Part shown: piece by piece, positions 62,261 through 64,000 of the stretch
Layout of the letters: each line of letters begins with the position of its first letter
Numbering within the stretch: the first letter of the stretch is position 1
Source of the DNA: Dictyobacter alpinus
GTDB lineage: Bacteria > Chloroflexota > Ktedonobacteria > Ktedonobacterales > Ktedonobacteraceae
Assembly (NCBI RefSeq): GCF_003967575.1
Contig: NZ_BIFT01000001.1
Coordinates: 620,001-684,000, forward strand
DNA length: 64,000 bases
Reading direction: 5' to 3'
Program-made: the position numbers and the translations under genes
The notes under the pieces: generated by a model
What the model saw: only the letters and a program-made list of their open reading frames with translations
Database searches by the model: none
What the model was told of the DNA's origin: nothing

Positions 62261-63199
62261 ATGAGCGCAGCAATAAAGGTTTCAAAAACATCATCCAACA
62301 GGTCTAAAGTTTCAAGACGATCCGCCTGGATAGCCGTATTGTGGACACTACCGGCACTGGCATTCTACCTGATCTTTGCTATTGTGCCGATGTTTATCGC
62401 GCTCTACTTGAGCTTCACCAACTGGAATGGTCTTTCACCCGCTACCTGGGTCGGCATGAAAAACTGGATTGCACTCTTTTCCGACTCAGTCACTGGCCAT
62501 GCGCTTTTATTAACTATCGAAGTAATGATTGTTAGCTGGGTGGTACAAACACCACTGAGTCTAATCCTGGGCGTTTTCATGGCCGGACAACAACGATACC
62601 GCGCGGTACTTAGTGTTGTCTATTTTATTCCGCTCCTCTTTTCTGCGGTTGCCATTGGCCTCACCTGGGTCTCGATCCTGGATCCTAACTTTGGCTTGTT
62701 GAATACGCTATTAAAGACAATTGGCCTTCCTGGACTGGCCAGAGGATGGCTGGGTGATCCCAATCTGGCGTTTTTCGTTGTGATGGCCATCATCAGCTGG
62801 CAGTTTATTCCTTTTCACGCTTTACTCTACCTGGGAGGCGCTCGTCAGATACCCAAAGAATTATATGAGGCCGCCAATATTGATGGCGCGGGGCGTGTAC
62901 AAAATTTCTTCGCCATTACGCTACCCCAATTGAAATATACCGTTATCACCTCAACTACACTGATATTTACGGGTTCACTTACCTACTTCGATCTCTTCTG
63001 GGTGACAACCGGAGGCGGACCCGGGTACGCAACCCGCGTCTTGCCACTTCAGATGTATATTACGGCCTTCCCCAATGAATCGGTTGGCTATGGCAGTGTG
63101 CTAGCTGTGCTCCTGGCGCTTTTCGGCATCGTTCTTTCGTTTATACTTCTACGTTTTACCGGCTTTACGAAGATGTCAAGCCAGCTAGAAGGATTGTAA
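62261..63199 (+). CDS. carbohydrate ABC transporter permease, MalF-like
   Basis: 312-residue inner-membrane permease with six spans. The cytoplasmic EAA loop for ATPase contact reads YEAANIDGAGRVQNFFAITLPQL. The first helices (WTLPALAFYLIFAIVPMFIALYL) and the final segment fit sugar permeases. Ribosome site AGGAGAG 8 bases upstream. 37 bases before the next permease gene. Confidence 0.95.
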   Translation: MSAAIKVSKTSSNRSKVSRRSAWIAVLWTLPALAFYLIFAIVPMFIALYLSFTNWNGLSPATWVGMKNWIALFSDSVTGHALLLTIEVMIVSWVVQTPLSLILGVFMAGQQRYRAVLSVVYFIPLLFSAVAIGLTWVSILDPNFGLLNTLLKTIGLPGLARGWLGDPNLAFFVVMAIISWQFIPFHALLYLGGARQIPKELYEAANIDGAGRVQNFFAITLPQLKYTVITSTTLIFTGSLTYFDLFWVTTGGGPGYATRVLPLQMYITAFPNESVGYGSVLAVLLALFGIVLSFILLRFTGFTKMSSQLEGL

Positions 63200-63236
63200 A
63201 CCAGTACAATGGTACAATGGAAAGTAAGGTACTTCT

Positions 63237-64000
63237 ATGGGTGTAGGCATACTTCCTGAAAAGGCTGCGGCTAATCAGCAGCAATTGAAAAAACAGCGGC
63301 GCTCATCGAGCAACCTGTGGGAAATCATTCCCATTCTTTTCGGTGTGATCTGGCTTATCATTGCATTCTATCCAGTGCTTTACATGTTTATGACTAGCCT
63401 GCGACCACTGACAGACTTCTTTACAGATATCCCCTGGCTCCCTCCCACACATCCAACATTTGCCAATTATGGGGATATCCTTTCGAACGATTTCGGGCTC
63501 TATTTTGCGAATACCGCATTTGTGACGGTGTGTAGCGTGCTCTTGATTGTGGTCGTCTCGCTCTTCGCTTCATATGCGATTTCTAAAATTCGCAATGGCT
63601 TTACACAGGCAGTGTTCAGCCTGTTTCTGGTAGGATTGGCAATCCCGTTGCAGGCAACCATCATTCCGATTTATGCGATGATTACCGATCTGCACTTGTA
63701 CGATACCCTGTTCGCGTTAATCTTGCCGAGCGTCGCCTTTGGTATCCCTTTATCAATCCTGGTGCTTGTAACATATATCCGCGATATCCCCAAAGAATTA
63801 CATGAATCGATGTTGTTGGATGGAGCCGGTCATTTCCGCATTTTACGTAGCCTGGTAGTACCGTTGTCACGACCTGCCCTGATCACGGTAGTCATCTATG
63901 AAACGATCCAGGTCTGGAATGGTTTTCTCTTTCCCTTGGTATTAACCCAGAGTGCGAGTGTACGTGTCTTGCCGCTGGCACTCTGGAGTTTTCAAGGACA
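63237..64000 (+). CDS. carbohydrate ABC transporter permease, MalG-like (3' truncated by window edge)
   Basis: Open from ATG 63237 to the window end (at least 254 residues). First membrane span IIPILFGVIWLIIAFYPVLYM, then TSLRPLTDFF and FANTAFVTVCSVLLIVVVSLFASYAISK. The EAA-type loop reads ELHESMLLDGAGHFRILRSL, a degenerate but recognisable form. Ribosome site AAGTAAGG 8 bases upstream. Third gene of the transporter operon; the ATPase is not in the window. Confidence 0.93.
   Translation, partial: MGVGILPEKAAANQQQLKKQRRSSSNLWEIIPILFGVIWLIIAFYPVLYMFMTSLRPLTDFFTDIPWLPPTHPTFANYGDILSNDFGLYFANTAFVTVCSVLLIVVVSLFASYAISKIRNGFTQAVFSLFLVGLAIPLQATIIPIYAMITDLHLYDTLFALILPSVAFGIPLSILVLVTYIRDIPKELHESMLLDGAGHFRILRSLVVPLSRPALITVVIYETIQVWNGFLFPLVLTQSASVRVLPLALWSFQG

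Overview
The window looks like a chromosomal segment of a spore-forming or filamentous member of the Chloroflexota, most likely class Ktedonobacteria. This is an inference from gene content (HspR-type regulator beside dnaK/hsp20, F420-type LLM oxidoreductase, Ser/Thr kinase, BTAD/ATPase regulator, collagen-like protein, S53 peptidase, SHOCT protein, cellulase and xyloglucanase-like enzymes). No rRNA, complete tRNA, CRISPR array or phage was seen. Base composition is moderate and coding density ordinary, with AT-rich intergenic stretches.

Layout. 1-5.3 kb: end of accA, then a heat-shock group (dnaK, hsp20, HspR-like regulator) and a TIM-barrel isomerase-like gene. 5.3-14.3 kb: two cobalamin gene groups on the minus strand (btuF-like, cobO, cobT, hemD-like behind a cobalamin riboswitch; cobC-like, cobS, cobU), separated by a small-palindrome mobile element and a MerR-SDR-GNAT group. 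14.6-28.4 kb: kinase, LLM oxidoreductase, MFS transporter with a structured leader, dehydrogenase, response regulator, class A PBP, cytochrome P450 and a GT-C-like membrane glycosyltransferase. 29-39 kb: a large collagen-like surface protein, a gene-poor stretch, a sedolisin-type peptidase, and a two-gene secreted-protein/ferritin-like unit. 39.8-52 kb: a redox/stress island headed by a BTAD (SARP-like) ATPase regulator, with DoxX-like protein, ECF sigma factor, Dps, SHOCT protein, aldehyde dehydrogenase, DUF779 protein, Acg-like nitroreductase, NAD-epimerase-like protein, flavodoxin and a small membrane protein. 52-64 kb: a plant-polysaccharide locus with GH5 enzyme, GH74-like enzyme, two LacI regulators and a carbohydrate ABC transporter running off the end.

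The strongest new signal is in the stress island. Four separate promoters share one architecture: two or three heptamers close to CTCACGC repeated every 12 bp, the last ending exactly 8 bp before a TATGCT-like -10 box. This is the geometry known for SARP activators of Streptomyces (with an 11-bp period there), and the only SARP-like gene in the window lies immediately beside these promoters. The promoters would put DoxX, the ECF sigma factor, Dps and a possible seven-gene SHOCT-to-flavodoxin operon under one regulator.

The second strong signal is a family of three non-autonomous palindromic elements (161-165 bp) with matching inverted ends and 9-bp target duplications, one perfect copy each at 25.2 and 39.6 kb and one slightly decayed at 9.5 kb. 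Their long central palindromes differ between copies by paired, compensating changes.
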